DNA of 64,000 nucleotides, taken from the NCBI GenBank assembly GCA_025677815.1, contig JAIXMP010000014.1, positions 930,001 through 994,000 of the forward strand, read 5' to 3'. The stretch comes from Phascolomyces articulosus (Eukaryota; Mucoromycota; Mucoromycetes; Mucorales; Lichtheimiaceae). Positions 10,547-23,410 of this stretch are shown here, piece after piece; position 1 is the stretch's first letter, and each line of letters begins with the position of its first letter. The position numbers were made by a program, and so were the translations under genes. The notes beneath the pieces were generated by a model that worked only from the letters and a program-made list of their open reading frames with translations, ran no database searches and had not been told where the DNA came from.

Positions 10547-12656
10547 ATGAGTTTTCCATTGGTTTTCTCTTTTTTGAATGGAATCATTTATTTGATTCTA
10601 CTCATGAGTCTTCAAGTAGTAGTAATATCAGCAGGAGAAGAACAAGCAATCATTGAAAAATGCGGATTGTTTACACCAAGAACAACAATACCTGATGATG
10701 TACAAGACTTGCAAATTAGTGATATTAAATTTGTTGCAGGATTAGGCGACAGGTATTGTACTACATTACACCATCATCATTATTTGTTGTATTCTTTTAA
10801 CATTTCTATGAATGCTATTGACAACAATATCATTAAAAAACCTAGCATTATGGCAGGTCTACTTATAGATGCTACGGATGATATTGATTTTTTGGGAATA
10901 CATAATCACTTAGGCTTAGGAAAAATCAATCCTGATTCAATTACAGAATATAGGGGTCAATCGTACGCTGTAGGGGGTGATACAAATGCCACCACGTTGC
11001 CGAATCTTATTAAACGTTATAATCCAAACATACAAGGGGCATCTATTGGGGAACATTTTCTAGCTCCATGTCACAGTAAATATACTAGTTTTCAATAATG
11101 AAACAAAAACGAGATCGTTATTAGATATTTCTAATAATGCAACATATTAAATACTGTTTACGGATGTTGTTGTTTTCTGTAGTGGAATTTTGTCCTGAAT
11201 CATTTTGTAAGTAGTTTATAAAAATTAGATTTGTAACTTTCTATATATTATAAAAACTATTTGCTTCTATCCCATATATTAAATTCATTGGTGATTTCAA
11301 ACTTTTTTTTTGCTGATCATATCAAGACAGACCACAGATCGACCGATTGAACGCTGCACGAAGTTCTGCCATAGCTGCCAACCTAGACCAAGAGTTAGAA
11401 TATCTCATTCCACGTAAGATATATTCTTATTATTATTATACAAGTGAAGTAGAGTAAAGATTAACATCAGTTTTATTTTTAAATATATCACAGAGATGAA
11501 AAAAACACCAGGGTTTCAAACGGATTGGAAGTTGATCACTATTAATATTGGAAGTGAGTTAAATGGGAACAAATGAAAAAATTAGCAATGAGATTGTTTT
11601 CTTCTGAACATATTTTTTTTTTAAATTTTCGTCAGATAATGATCAGTGTGAAGTCTGTAACAAACAAGAAAGTAAAAGGGATTACGTTACAACCGAGAAC
11701 TATGGTAAATACGTAGAAGCCGCCGTTGAACGAATTAGAATGTCGGTGCCTCGAGCCATTGTAAACATTGGTAATATTGATATAACAAAAGGTTGCGTTG
11801 TAGAATTTTATTTAAATTATTTACTTTTGATTATTACGTTTAGTGGGTAACTTTAAAGTATCATTGGCATACCAATTCCTCGAACATGAGGAGCAAGAAA
11901 AATATTGCAATCCATTCCTTGGATTAATCAGAATTTCAAAAGTCTTATGTCCTTGTTTTAATGGTCCTGATGAAAACCGAAAAAAGATGGATGAAGCGGC
12001 AGAAGGTATACTTATTTATAATATAATGGTTCTTTTTTAACCTGTGGTCTTATTTTTGTTTAAACATTTTACATAAATGATTGCATCATTGACTTGTGTT
12101 TTTAATTAATAGGATACAATCGTGAGCTTGAACGAATCTATCAAAAGTATAAAGCAGCCCAGTATAAAGACTTTGCTGTTTTATTTCAACCAGCGGATAT
12201 TAATGTTTTAAGTTTTCCACGAAGTGCCATCAAGCAAGTTTATTTATTTTTTACATTGTCCTTCTTATTTACAGGTTATTAATACATGTACATGCATACA
12301 TCCTATAGTAATGTCGATTGTTTTCATCCAAGTTTGCTTTTGCATGAATGGTTTGCAAAGGTAAAGTTTATATAAGAAACAATCGAATATGGTAAAAAAA
12401 AATGGTTGGATTACAAATCTAAATAATTTTATGATACCGTTAGATTCTTTGGAATAATCTCTTCCGTTTGCAGAGCGAGAAGCCAAGTCATTATGAATAT
12501 GATGGTGACATGCTGGTAAGTAGTTGTTATTTTTACTATTTGTTTACTGTTAGAGTTTAGATAAAAAAAATGTAAAGGTTACTAATGAGAATATGTATGT
12601 TTCTGTTTTGATTATAGGTCCATTGCCCCAATGAAAGTCATAGAATCTTGATATAA
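10547..12656 (+). CDS. Secreted SGNH hydrolase, phospholipase B1-like
   Basis: Predicted extracellular lipase/esterase of the GDSL/SGNH superfamily, closest in pattern to the phospholipase B1 family. Ten exons: 10547-10752, 10846-11075, 11327-11413, 11494-11553, 11636-11770, 11844-12005, 12113-12233, 12309-12360, 12474-12515 and 12618-12656 (377 aa). A hydrophobic leader (residues about 8-32) looks like a signal peptide. Block I GLGDS places the nucleophile at Ser69, formed across the first splice junction. The GGD block follows with PNLIKRYNP, then IGNND (about 193-197). Block V DCFH gives Asp337 and His340. All four SGNH blocks are present, so it is probably active. Intron 1 (93 nt) is a multiple of three and stop-free. 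Intron 7 has a GC donor. SAM50 follows 294 bp downstream on the same strand. Confidence 0.85.
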
Positions 12657-12950
12657 AAAAATGCTATCTTCATTGGATAGAAAAGATATAGATGACGTTG
12701 TAGAAGATATTTTGTAATAAAATAAATAAATAAACATCTTGAAGCATATACAATTATAGTACTTTTATACACAAATAAACTATCATATAAAATAACAAAT
12801 GTTGTCAAGACAACTCGTGAGGGGTATATGGATATCTCAAAATTGTTGTTCATGTCAAAAACAACCATTTTCGGGTCCCGATGATAAAAGTGTTGAAAGT
12901 GTATGGCAACAAAAAAATAAAACCTATTTTATTTACACGCGTGAATTTTC

Positions 12951-14739
12951 ATGGACTCAAACGTGAGTGTGTTTTTTTTGCAACTATTATCAACGATAAA
13001 AAAAAGCCATTCCATTAACCATTACCAATGGACAATTTTAATTTAGGTGGAAATCAGTGAACAACAAAAAGCAGCAGCACGTCGACTTTTTAGTGTGGTA
13101 TATATATATATATATATACAATAGTTTTATTCTATTGCTTTTTGTTTCTGTTACCCCCCCTCTCCCTTCGTTTTTTCTCACCTTGTATATTTATATATAG
13201 CTTTCAGCTACTGCTGGATCGTCAGCTCATGTGAATGCGGTGACGATTTTGGGTACAAAAGCAACACGTTATGGATTCTTATCGACCGTCACAGAACCTG
13301 TACTTGAAAGTAAAACCGTCGCCGATGTTGTAAATCAATCACAAACGATCGCTGAACAATTGATCCGACTCGATATATTTGACGATGTCCAAGTGTTATT
13401 AGATCGTGCTTCAGATACTGATCCTTTGGCTGCACCTGGATCTATTAATGTAGTTTACCGAGTCAAAGAAAAAAGTCGAGTGTTTTTAAAGACGGGAACG
13501 GAAATTGGCAACAATGAAGGCAATATGGTAAAGAAAACGCTACGACAATAACACCATAAAGTGTGAAAAAAAAACATGAAGAAAAACAAAGTTCAGATAG
13601 ATTCTAATAGGAAGGAGAAACATTTATTTTCAAATGGGGGACGGGGTATTTAGAATGGATCAGTGACAGTACGTAACGTATTTGGTGGTGCAGAAATGCT
13701 GGAATCATCAGCATCATTTGGTACACGCAATAGTTCAGCATTCCAATTCGCCTTATCTAAACCCATTCGAGGATCACCCGATGCCAAATTTGATATCAAT
13801 GCACACAGTGTCGTTCAAAACAATACATTATACAGTTCCTATGAAGAGGTCGCCAAGGGAGCAGGATTACGTTACCGAGGCGTATCACGTTATGGCTATC
13901 ATGAAGTAGGATTGGATTGCACTTGGCGGAATATTGATCGTATTGCTGATACTGCCTCCATGAGTATTCGTCAACAAGCCGGTCATTCATTAAAAACATC
14001 CCTTCGTCATGTTTATATGTTGGATCGTCGAGATGATTTGTTATTGCCATCCTCAGGTCATTATGTCAAATGTTCACAAGAATTGGCCGGGGGATTGGGT
14101 AATATTCGATTTTTCAAGACACAATTGGAAACCCAATATTGTCATCGTATTGGTGGAGGCCAATTGCTCAAGGATTCAGAAGGTCAATGGGTTGGTGTTC
14201 ATCCTGGCTTAGTATTGAGTATGGGATTTAGAGCTGGTTTTATGGCGGCTGAATCGGCTACTGTTTCTGATAAATTCATGTTGGGTGGTCCATTATCGAT
14301 TCGTGGGTTCAGAACAGCTGGTGTGGGTCCACGCGATTATCGTAAGTTTTTAAAAATAGGATCTTGTGAGAGAAGCAATATAAACCCTGAATTATTAATA
14401 TCATTTTTTATATATATCATAGGTGATGCCTTGGGCGGTGATGCTTATTGGGCCGTTGGATTAAGTGCCATTTCCCCATTGCCAAAATATGAAGATAAGC
14501 CTATCAGAGCACATACATTTATCAATGCAGGCACATTGGTACCATGGAAATTGGGTACCAATGCACAAGACACATTACAATCACTTACACGATCCCCAAG
14601 TGTTTCTGTTGGGTTTGGTCTAATCTATCGTCATAGTATTGCTCGTTTAGAATTGAATTATTGTATTCCATTAACAGCTGCTCGAGGAGATTTGGTAAAA
14701 CGTGGTTTACAATTAGGTGTTGGTATAGACTTTTTGTAA
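12951..14739 (+). CDS. SAM50: SAM50/Tob55, mitochondrial beta-barrel assembly core
   Basis: Omp85-family channel subunit of the mitochondrial sorting and assembly machinery, which inserts beta-barrel proteins into the outer membrane. Five exons: 12951-12962, 13047-13097, 13201-13527, 13654-14341 and 14423-14739. They sum to 464 aa, close to yeast Sam50. The first exon encodes only MDSN, so the start depends on the GTGAGT donor at 12963. This model keeps frame throughout. Residues about 20-120 form a POTRA-like domain (LIRLDIFDDVQVLLDRA). The rest is a surface-antigen barrel with NEGNMNGSVTVRNVFGGAE, the LGGPLSIRGF lid-loop motif and a C-terminal strand ending GVGIDFL. It converges with the RAD5-like gene, with about 225 bp between stop codons. 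Confidence 0.93.
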
Positions 14740-14964
14740 ATTAAAAAAAAATATTAAAAAAACATCAAAATATTATATATATATAATCCATATGATATAA
14801 ATTATATCTAAGATGAGAAATTTTTACATGAAAAGCAAAGGGGAGAGAGAGAGAGAGAGAGAGAGAGGAAGGGTGATGAATGAAATATAGATGAGGATGA
14901 AGGTAAATATGAAAGTGTATTAGAGAATGCGTAATAGTAATAGTAATAGTAGTAATAGAAATAT
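14740..14964. other. Convergent 3' intergenic with a GA dinucleotide repeat
   Basis: Short space between the SAM50 and RAD5 stop codons. It contains an (AG)n microsatellite at about 14844-14867 and A-rich stretches that may hold the polyadenylation signals of both genes. No gene is present. Confidence 0.6.
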
Positions 14965-17900
14965 CTATCCCGAAGAGCGTGTTCCAAATAAAATTTGTAG
15001 ATCATTCATCTTTTGTGCTTTAGCATCATCCTTGGATTTGTATAATTGATTGACAAGTGTATGCTTTTTGTTTTGAATTTCTAGAATACGTTCTTCTACA
15101 GTATCTTGCATAATAAAACGGGTAACAATAACAGGCTTTTCCTGACCTAATCGATGAACACGATCAATGGCTTGTGCTTCTACTGCAAAGTTCCACCAAG
15201 GGTCCTGAATAAAAATGAAACCAGTTAATATCGAGGAGAAAAGATCCAAATACCACAAATCCGCAAAAAAAAAAAAAAAAAACCATACCATCATAATGAT
15301 TCGATCTGCACACGTTAAATTCAAACCAACACCACCCGCTCGTAGACTAATCAACAGTACACTGGTAGTGGATTCTGAATTGGAAAAACTGGCAAGTACT
15401 TTTTCACGTTGTGCTTGAGAGAGGGAACCATCCAATCGAGAATATTCAATTTCTTCACGTTCAAGTGCCAATCCAATAAGGTCCAAGAATTGGGTAAATT
15501 GAGAAAAAACTACGGTTTTATGACCTTCCGATATATTTTTTTTCAAATGAGTTAAACAGGCATCGATTTTGGTGGATGATTTGTATCCACCGATCATTTG
15601 ACTGACATTGATCTTTGGCGCGGTGACGGCAGTGGAAGAGGAGGTCTGGGAGGAAGTTGCATTATTATTGTTATTAGGTGTAGATGGATCTGGTGTTGTT
15701 GTGGTGGTGAGTTGTACAACATCTGCTTGATTTACTTGGGCACGACAGAAAGGACACTCATAAGGAAGGCCCGCATTTTCTTTTTTCTGTATCATATAGA
15801 GAAAAAGAAAGATATGTTATTATTGGTTCAGTTTCTTCCCTTCCCTGCATTCCAAATCTCATTTTTTTTTACCTGAAAATATTCCATGAGACAATCACGA
15901 CAATACATGTGCATACAAGGTAATAAGAGTTTTATATCCACAATTTCATAACAAAGTGGACACTCTTCTGAAATACCGTCTTCTCCTTGTTCTTCACCAC
16001 CTTGTTGTCGTATCAACAACTGCTGAAGTACATTGGAACCATACGTTTCCTTATCACTGTGCTTATTATTATACTTGGCCATCAAATCTTCTAAAGAAGT
16101 AACCCCACCATCCTTTGTATAAATATGTGAATCGCTTCCTTCTCCTATATTTCCAGATCCTCTATTGCCAAGGACAAGATAAGGATGACAAGCCACTTGC
16201 CGCAATCGCATCAAAAGTTGAAAAATTGAAGCGTAATTCGCCAACGCTTGTCCAGCTGAACAGAAATGAGAAAACTTGGTTTTGGAATCCGTATACAAAG
16301 AATCATAAATATCTTGTTCTGGTTCTGAAAATCGTAGATATTCAATATTGATTTGTTTCGGTGGTAAGGGGACCATGGGGTTGCCATGAATATCACGCAT
16401 ATCTTTGGTACGTCGAAGGACAATGGGTTCCAAAACAGTCTTGACAGCAGTCAATGCACGTGGATCTTTTTTTTCAAAGGGCATCGTAATAAAGGCACGC
16501 CAAAAAGTATAATTGGACCATGGTTCGTGGTGTAAATAACGAACCAAGGCAAATAAATCTTCCAGTTTGTTTTGAATGGGGGTACCTGTCACGGCCCATC
16601 GTCTCGGTGCTCGGAGTGCAGTACAGGCACGGGATGTTTTGGACAAGCGATTTTTGATTTGATGGGCTTCGTCAAGAATCACTCGCCAGAAATTAATATT
16701 GGATAATGTGTCACTGGATCGATTCCAATCGCTCAACACTACACCATAAGTAGTGATAAGGACATCAGGTGCACTACCATCCCATTTACAAAGTTGTTCT
16801 TTAAGCTTTGCATTTCTGCTGTCGCCATAATAGACTTCAACATGGATAGAGTTGGGTTTGGATCCACGAATGAGTTCATCACGCCATTGGGCTAATAAGG
16901 ACATGGGACAGACAACCAATGTGGTAGGAGAAGAAGATGTGGTATCGGCTGGTAATGAATATAAACCAGCTACATATTTGTTTTGATGGATCAAACTGAG
17001 CATTTCGATCGTTTTACCGAGACCCATTTCTACAAAATTATTAAATTGTTAGTTTGTTTGACTTTTGCCCATAACAACAATAATTTATGAATCAAAAAGT
17101 GTATTCACCATCAGCTAAAATACCACCTCGTTCTTGACTTTCTAATTCAGGGAATTCCAAGCTCAATTGTCCTATTTGAAATTATTTACGAAGTAAATAA
17201 CCCTATCCTTTCTTTTGTCCTTTTCTCTATTATATTTACCTGTATATGGATTGAAATAAAAAGACATATCCTCATCATCCTCATTCTTATTTGGAAATTG
17301 ATATTCTTCCCATAAAGGATGCATTGCACGCATCGATCGATGATCTTCTTCGTGATCTAATGACTCTTTATGAACCATCCAAGCAAGTGCCTAATTTTTG
17401 ATACAATTCATCCATTCGTTAATTTCATCTTCCTATGTATCTCAACATGAACACATATGGACCCCACTTCTCGCTCTCTCAAATATACAAAAATAGTACA
17501 CTTGCCCTTTTCTGATACGGTTTTAATGACAATGACATGTTTTCTGGTTCATCCATTGGATTAATTTGTTCATCAAACATTTGTGCTTTTTCATAAATCG
17601 AATCCAATTGTTCATTGGTCACTTCTTTTTTTTCATTTCCATTGCTTTCTCCTTCCTCTTCATCTTCATCTGCTTCACGTCCTTGTGCTGCTGTTGAGGT
17701 GGTGGCAATCGATTGTGCAATTTGATCTCTTGCTTCCTCCTCATTTCTTCCCACTTTCATATTCATTCGTTGCATGGCCGATCGTGTGGGTTTCAAACTT
17801 ATCGTTCTCAACAGTTCTAAAATAGCCAATGTGCGTTCCTGAACCAACCGTTCCTCTACTGTTTCTGAGGATCGATCAAAGGCGGCCACCGTCCGTTGTT

Positions 17901-18801
17901 GTTGTTTATCTTTGTCCACCATCGAGGAAGGTGTTTTTTGATATAGATCATAGGTAGTAAATGCCTTGTCTGTGAAATAACATTGAATACGCAAGACTAT
18001 ATCACTGCCTGTTTGGAGTATAGGTGGACAAATGACAATATTCGCTTCAAAATGACACATATCGAGATCTAAAAGTTTGGAAATGGTTTTGGATGCTTTT
18101 AATCGACCCATTTCACGGCCTTCCATGGTGGAGAATCGTACAATGATGTTTTCGGCAGTACGTCGTACACCACCAGCACGGCTGCGCCGATACGTGGTAG
18201 GGGAATTAGCGGCTTGTTTGGATCGTCCAATTTTGACGGGATCGCCTTCTTTGACGGGACTTGGGCCTTTCCACATGGAAAACCCTTCAATATACCATTC
18301 TCCAATATATCGTTTGGTTGTTGCTGTTGCTGTTGTGGTGCTATTTCTATTATTTCTTGTGGCTATTGCTGATGAACTGACAGAAGCAGGAGCTGCCGTC
18401 GTTGTCGTTGTTGTTGTCGAGAGTGATTCCATGGTTCGTGTAAAATAGGCATTAATAGCCATTTGTAAATCACCTCGACATGCATTTAAAAGTCGTTCTA
18501 ATTCTGCTTGACTCACTTGTTCTCCTACAACATCTCGGAATTGTTGTAATTTGGGTTCCATGGGTGTCGTTCGTCGTATAGGTGACATGCACATGGGTTC
18601 AGGTTGTGATGAAGCAGGTGATTCTAATCGTCGCGGTCCACTGTTCATCGTCATGGTAGTTTCTGTAGTAGGGGTATTATCAGTCGTCGTGTCTAAGTCA
18701 TTGTCACTGTCTGGTGCAGGTTCCACTCGAGGAATACGACGTGCAGGCATCATTTCTACATCTTCGTCAAAAAAACGCCGTTTTCTATTCTGATCGCTCA
18801 T
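14965..18801 (-). CDS. RAD5: RAD5/HLTF-type SWI2/SNF2 helicase and RING ubiquitin ligase
   Basis: DNA-damage-tolerance enzyme; the family polyubiquitinates PCNA and remodels stalled forks. Six exons (descending): 18801-17506, 17390-17240, 17171-17109, 17029-15873, 15786-15289 and 15204-14965 (1134 aa). Residues about 86-122 look like a UBA-type helix bundle. A HIRAN domain (about 165-285; IGEWYIEGF, IIVRFSTMEGREMGRL) follows. The SNF2 ATPase has Walker A MGLGKT (505-510) and DEAH (623-626). A C3HC4 RING starts near 860 (CPLCYEIVDIKLLLPCMHMY) and is split by an intron before CPFC. The helicase C lobe includes VVFSQFTQFLD and DRVHRLGQ. Having a HIRAN domain before, and a RING within, the SNF2 core is diagnostic. 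Intron 1 uses a GC donor (AG/GCAAGT). Thr/Ser tracts in the N-terminal region are low complexity. Confidence 0.95.
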
Positions 18802-19766
18802 TTCGTGGGTATTATATAAAAGTTGGAAGGAACCAGAAGGAAAACGCGACTTGTAGATAAAAAAAAACCACAAAAACCCGAATCGCGTCGTTTACGCGTC
18901 CCACTTGAAATTCAGATAAAGGGAAAAAAGCCTTTGGGATTCCTGTGCTTGCAACCTGTTCAATTCCGGTAGATTATCCACCTGATATACTACATATATA
19001 GAGAGATGCCATTCATGTGTGATAATATATATATTTGTTCCAATAAGAGCAAGATTGAATGTAAAGTTAAACCGTATATATTAGAATATATTCTGCAAAA
19101 AACGCAATTGTTGCTTTATTATGATGTGTTAGTGTATACACATCAGGTACATTTTTATAGAATAGGATTTGTTATAGATGGATTACCAGGTAATATCGAT
19201 TTATTTATATTATGCATAAATCCAATCAAAATAGAAAGATTAACAACAGCGGTAGTTGTTATATAGTATTTTAAGGTTAGTATATCACTTTAATGACTTG
19301 AAAGAATAAAAGTAGTATAAGATGATCATACAACAATAATGTATTACCGTTTAATTATATAATTAGAAAGGAACAAAAAAGAAAAAAAAAGTACTACAGC
19401 AAGAAAGGATAAACACAGGCAAGGTGGTTATTGTGTGTAAGATGAATGTGATAAAGAAAGAGAAAGAGAAAGATGTAAATAATATAATAGAATAGTATAA
19501 TAAAAAAAACAACAATAATATAATGTAAGTTATCATTCATTTTTCTCATTCTATATAAGAAAATTGTGTGTGTGAGTGTATAAATGTGCGCAAGTTGAAG
19601 AGGAGGTGTACAAGAGTTAGAGAGAGGACTATATACGAAAATAAAAGAGAATATATAAAGAGGGTAAACAAATAATATAAAAAAAAAGATCAATTCTTGA
19701 CTTCTTGTTGATATAATATCATCAGAAAATGATTACTAAAAAAGATATATATCATTGGATAGTAGT
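18802..19766. other. Intergenic, no convincing gene
   Basis: This is the 5' region of the RAD5 gene and the 3' region of the metalloprotease gene. The frame at 19006-19266 (+, 86 codons) begins with ATG but has no recognisable domain. The minus frame at 19394-19693 is hydrophobic low complexity. I call neither. Confidence 0.5.
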
Positions 19767-22419
19767 TTAAAAGAGACCATCACCAGGAACAGATTCACAA
19801 AGACCAGGTTCGACCGAGAAACTTTCTTGTCTTCGTTCGAGCCAAGGACCTTCTTTCGTGAGTCCAGCCTTATAACCAAGACCACGTTTAGCAAAGGCTT
19901 GATAAATTTCACAGTAATTATCACCTCCTGTTAATTGCTTATCAGCAAGCAAGATAGCGTCACGCGCATCCGTAAAGGTAGGATTACAGGGTTGGTGCAT
20001 CATGCCTTCAATCACAAGTTTTAATGCCAATGTATTGCCATGCGAAAGAATATGTTCTTTGGCTTGTGTCAGATCGCCGTCTTTATCAGGTACAGGAGGG
20101 AACCATTCGGAAGTATAACCATGCTTATCCACCAAGTTCCAATAGACTTCATATAGCATTTCAGCCCATACTTCACCCTTGGCATGAACACCCCAATAAT
20201 CAAATCGATCCATAATCTTGTAGGTGCTTGGATTGGTTTCCATACTTGTAGAATACTAAGTGAATAAAAAAAAAGATTTAGCGTGTGAGTCATAATGATC
20301 ATGTAGAAATTATGATCATTCCCCCTCTCCCCTCCTGGGTATTTTATTAATTTATAGGGCATAAATTACCTTATATTTACGAATACCATCGCCACCATTG
20401 GCCCAATCGCCCATACCAAATTCGGATTCACGTGTATCCTTTTCGGTCATCCGGATGATCGTCGCTACAAAATCACCCCAGCCTTCGCCCATACCTCCAG
20501 CTTCACCCCAACCTAAGCAATTGGAATCTTTAGGACTGCCCGTCAATCGATTGGATACACCATGGGTATATTCATGGATAATAATACCGGATTCAAAATC
20601 ACCATCACGCATAGGGGATGTTTGATCCCATACATACATTCTCATTTTGCCATGACGACCATCAGGTGGTGTTGCGAAATTGGCATTATTTCGGCCTAAT
20701 CCATTATGTACAATGATATAATTTGAGTATAAACAAACTTTAATTTTTCCCTTCCCCCCTTTTATTCTTTTCCTTTTTTTGTATTTACCTGAACCATCTT
20801 GGGCATTGGCAATGACAGCGTCACCAGCACAATCATCACCTGGACGGCCACGACCAAGGTTATCTTGTTGAAAATTACCTATTTTTCTTATGCATTAGCA
20901 TATTTCACATATACATATATGGTTACTATTAATAGTAATTACCAGCTTTTTCATCAAATCCATATCGATAGAATAAGTCATGTGCCTAAAAAATTATTAT
21001 AAATCAAATAAAAAGGTACAGGTCAGCACCCTTAATTATATATTTATCTATAGAACATCCAGTGATTTGATGATTCTTTTTAATCTTACCGTATTCACCC
21101 AATAAAACAGGTTCGTGACTGCAGCATCTTCATACGTTTCTGGTTCTTCTTTATCAAACGCAGCTTGATAATCAAAGGTAATATCACCGGTATCACCAAT
21201 TTTACCACTGGGACGATAATTCTCTTCCCAATTATAACCACCATCTGGATTGGTATGAGCATACGCATTATTACCAATAGTGACATTAAAGATCAAAGCA
21301 TGGCCACTTTCCAATGTGCCTTGAGCATGCCAACCTTCTGGACTGGCCCATGTATCGTGAGGATTATGAACCATGACTTGGTCTGTTGCTGAAGGATCAT
21401 TAAATCCAAAGGGAATCACATTGTAGTACACATCGGATGCATCAGCTACCCAGTCCACAAGACTGACTAACGTGCCATCGTGTGCGTTCACTTGGGCATT
21501 ATACCAATGATCGTCCATTTCAATCTCCACATCCCAGACTTGGGCCAAGTGGCCTGAATTTAATTGCATATAAGCACGACGAGCACGCACGGGATTAATG
21601 GCAAAAGGGACTTGTTCGTAGAATAAAATTTCTTGGTCGTTTTTGTTATCAGTAGAAGTAAAGGTTGTCATGGGGATAAAGGTGGTCGGGTCTACTGAAA
21701 CCGTGGGATCAGGTAATCGTAATCGAACGGTAGATAAAAGTGCACCAACAGCTTCTTCAGGTGAAAGTAAAGCAGGTGTTTCGATAAATCGATATTGTTG
21801 CTCTCCATAAACATCCTTATAATAGTCATTGCCACGTTGAAATGAGGTTTGGAAGAAATGATGAGATACTACTTGAAGACCTCTTTGAATAGCCTAGAAT
21901 CATCAAAAATGACGTATTATATCGGACATTGGGATGTGAGATTCTTTTAAAAAATTAAAATCAAGATAAGAGAAGAAAAGAACCAAAGGGTTATAAGAAA
22001 CTTACATTCTGATACCATGGTTTTTGAATAGGACGAACAAATGAATTACCAAAAGAAACCACTTGATTGTTTTTATCTAAATTGATATTCATTTTACCAT
22101 TGATGACTTCAAGCCCATTGACTTTTTGACGCAGGAACACATGCGTAGCACCACTCATATCACTTGTATAATGAGATTCCACATAATAATCAGATCCCTC
22201 CGTTAATTTGGCTGAAGCTAACGAAGTTGCTACAATCACAGGATCATCCGATAAAGGTTGAAACCAATCATCTTTGTGTTGATAATTTGTAACAAAGGTA
22301 CTGGGGATATCAGGACCAAAACTTTTAAAATCCTGATTATGATGATGAGGTGGAAGGGAAGCACCGAATGCTGCTGACGTGGCACCTAACGTTAGTAGGA
22401 TAGCGGATGAAATATGCAT
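19767..22419 (-). CDS. Fungalysin, secreted zinc metalloprotease (peptidase family M36)
   Basis: Secreted protease that breaks down extracellular proteins. Six exons (descending): 22419-22006, 21893-21090, 20985-20943, 20878-20789, 20695-20370 and 20255-19767 (721 aa). The first ~20 residues ([19 protein letters not shown]) are a signal peptide. Residues about 30-140 form the FTP propeptide region, with [20 protein letters not shown]. The mature domain has HEYTH at 491-495 (two zinc-ligand histidines and the catalytic glutamate) and the downstream third-ligand region [12 protein letters not shown], both intact. Prepropeptide plus catalytic domain is the normal fungalysin layout and length. 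Its start faces that of tubulin cofactor C across about 990 bp, but no shared function is implied. All introns are GT-AG. Confidence 0.95.
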
Positions 22420-23410
22420 GGATGATAATAATAATAAATAGTGAAGTGAGTGAAAAAGAGGTTGCTAAAAAAAATAAAATGGAAAAAAAAGGGGAATCGT
22501 TTATCTTTTTTTTTCTGCTCGTCTAAAGTGGTCCCTTTTTAAATGGTGATTTTATTTAGACACGCGTTTCATACTCACACATGACTTGTGTGCCTTATAG
22601 CTGCGTAAAAAGATAACGCTCAGATTCGTCATTTTTTGTCTTTCTTGGATGAGAATATTTTTTTTAGTTTTGCCCACCTGCATAAGTTTAAACAACAAAA
22701 CGATAAACAAATTTCCAGGAACCCCGATGACCTCATTTGCAATCAACAGCAACTCTCACACCTTTGAACCAATCCATCACCATCCGGTTTAGTCCGTCTA
22801 TTACATTATATATTTCAATTCATCACTTTTTTATCATTTGGTAAATGAATTATGAACAAACAATTCCACTGCTTATCATCAAATATTCTATCATCATCAA
22901 TAACAACTGATGACAGTTTGTTTACAAGTGCATCCCTATAGATTGTTATCTATTCAACTCATAAATTATTACACCTCCTGTTGTTGCTACTGCGGGATGA
23001 CGACCCATAATGTTGGTTTCTTTCATCATTCCCCCCTCCCTTCTTGGCTAAATGACTGGCTCACTGCTTTCAGTTTCATATATTTACTATGATGTAAAAA
23101 AAAAGAATCGATCATCATTTGAAATATAATTTGAATGCCAAGTATATTATAGCTTATCCAGATTATGGTAAATTTTAATTTGATAGCTCAATGCTATTTG
23201 TTCATCCTTCAGTTAATTCATTTCACACGGTTTTCTTTTTTTCTAGCTAAAAAAAAATATGATGTATATGAAACATACCTTTAAATATGATTATTATCGG
23301 ATTTAAAATTTACCGAATGATTATTGGTTCCTGAAGTCCAACCACCACCATATTCAGTCTTCTGCCACTCTTATAAACATAATAGATATTACCTCCACTC
23401 TCATTTTGAC
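22420..23410. promoter_or_regulatory. Divergent intergenic region between fungalysin and TBCC
   Basis: This 990-bp region must hold the promoters of both flanking genes, which are read away from each other. It is AT-rich with pyrimidine runs. I see no specific binding site I can name and no protein-like frame; the small frames at 22552-22752 (-) and 22910-23092 (+) are not convincing. Confidence 0.45.
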
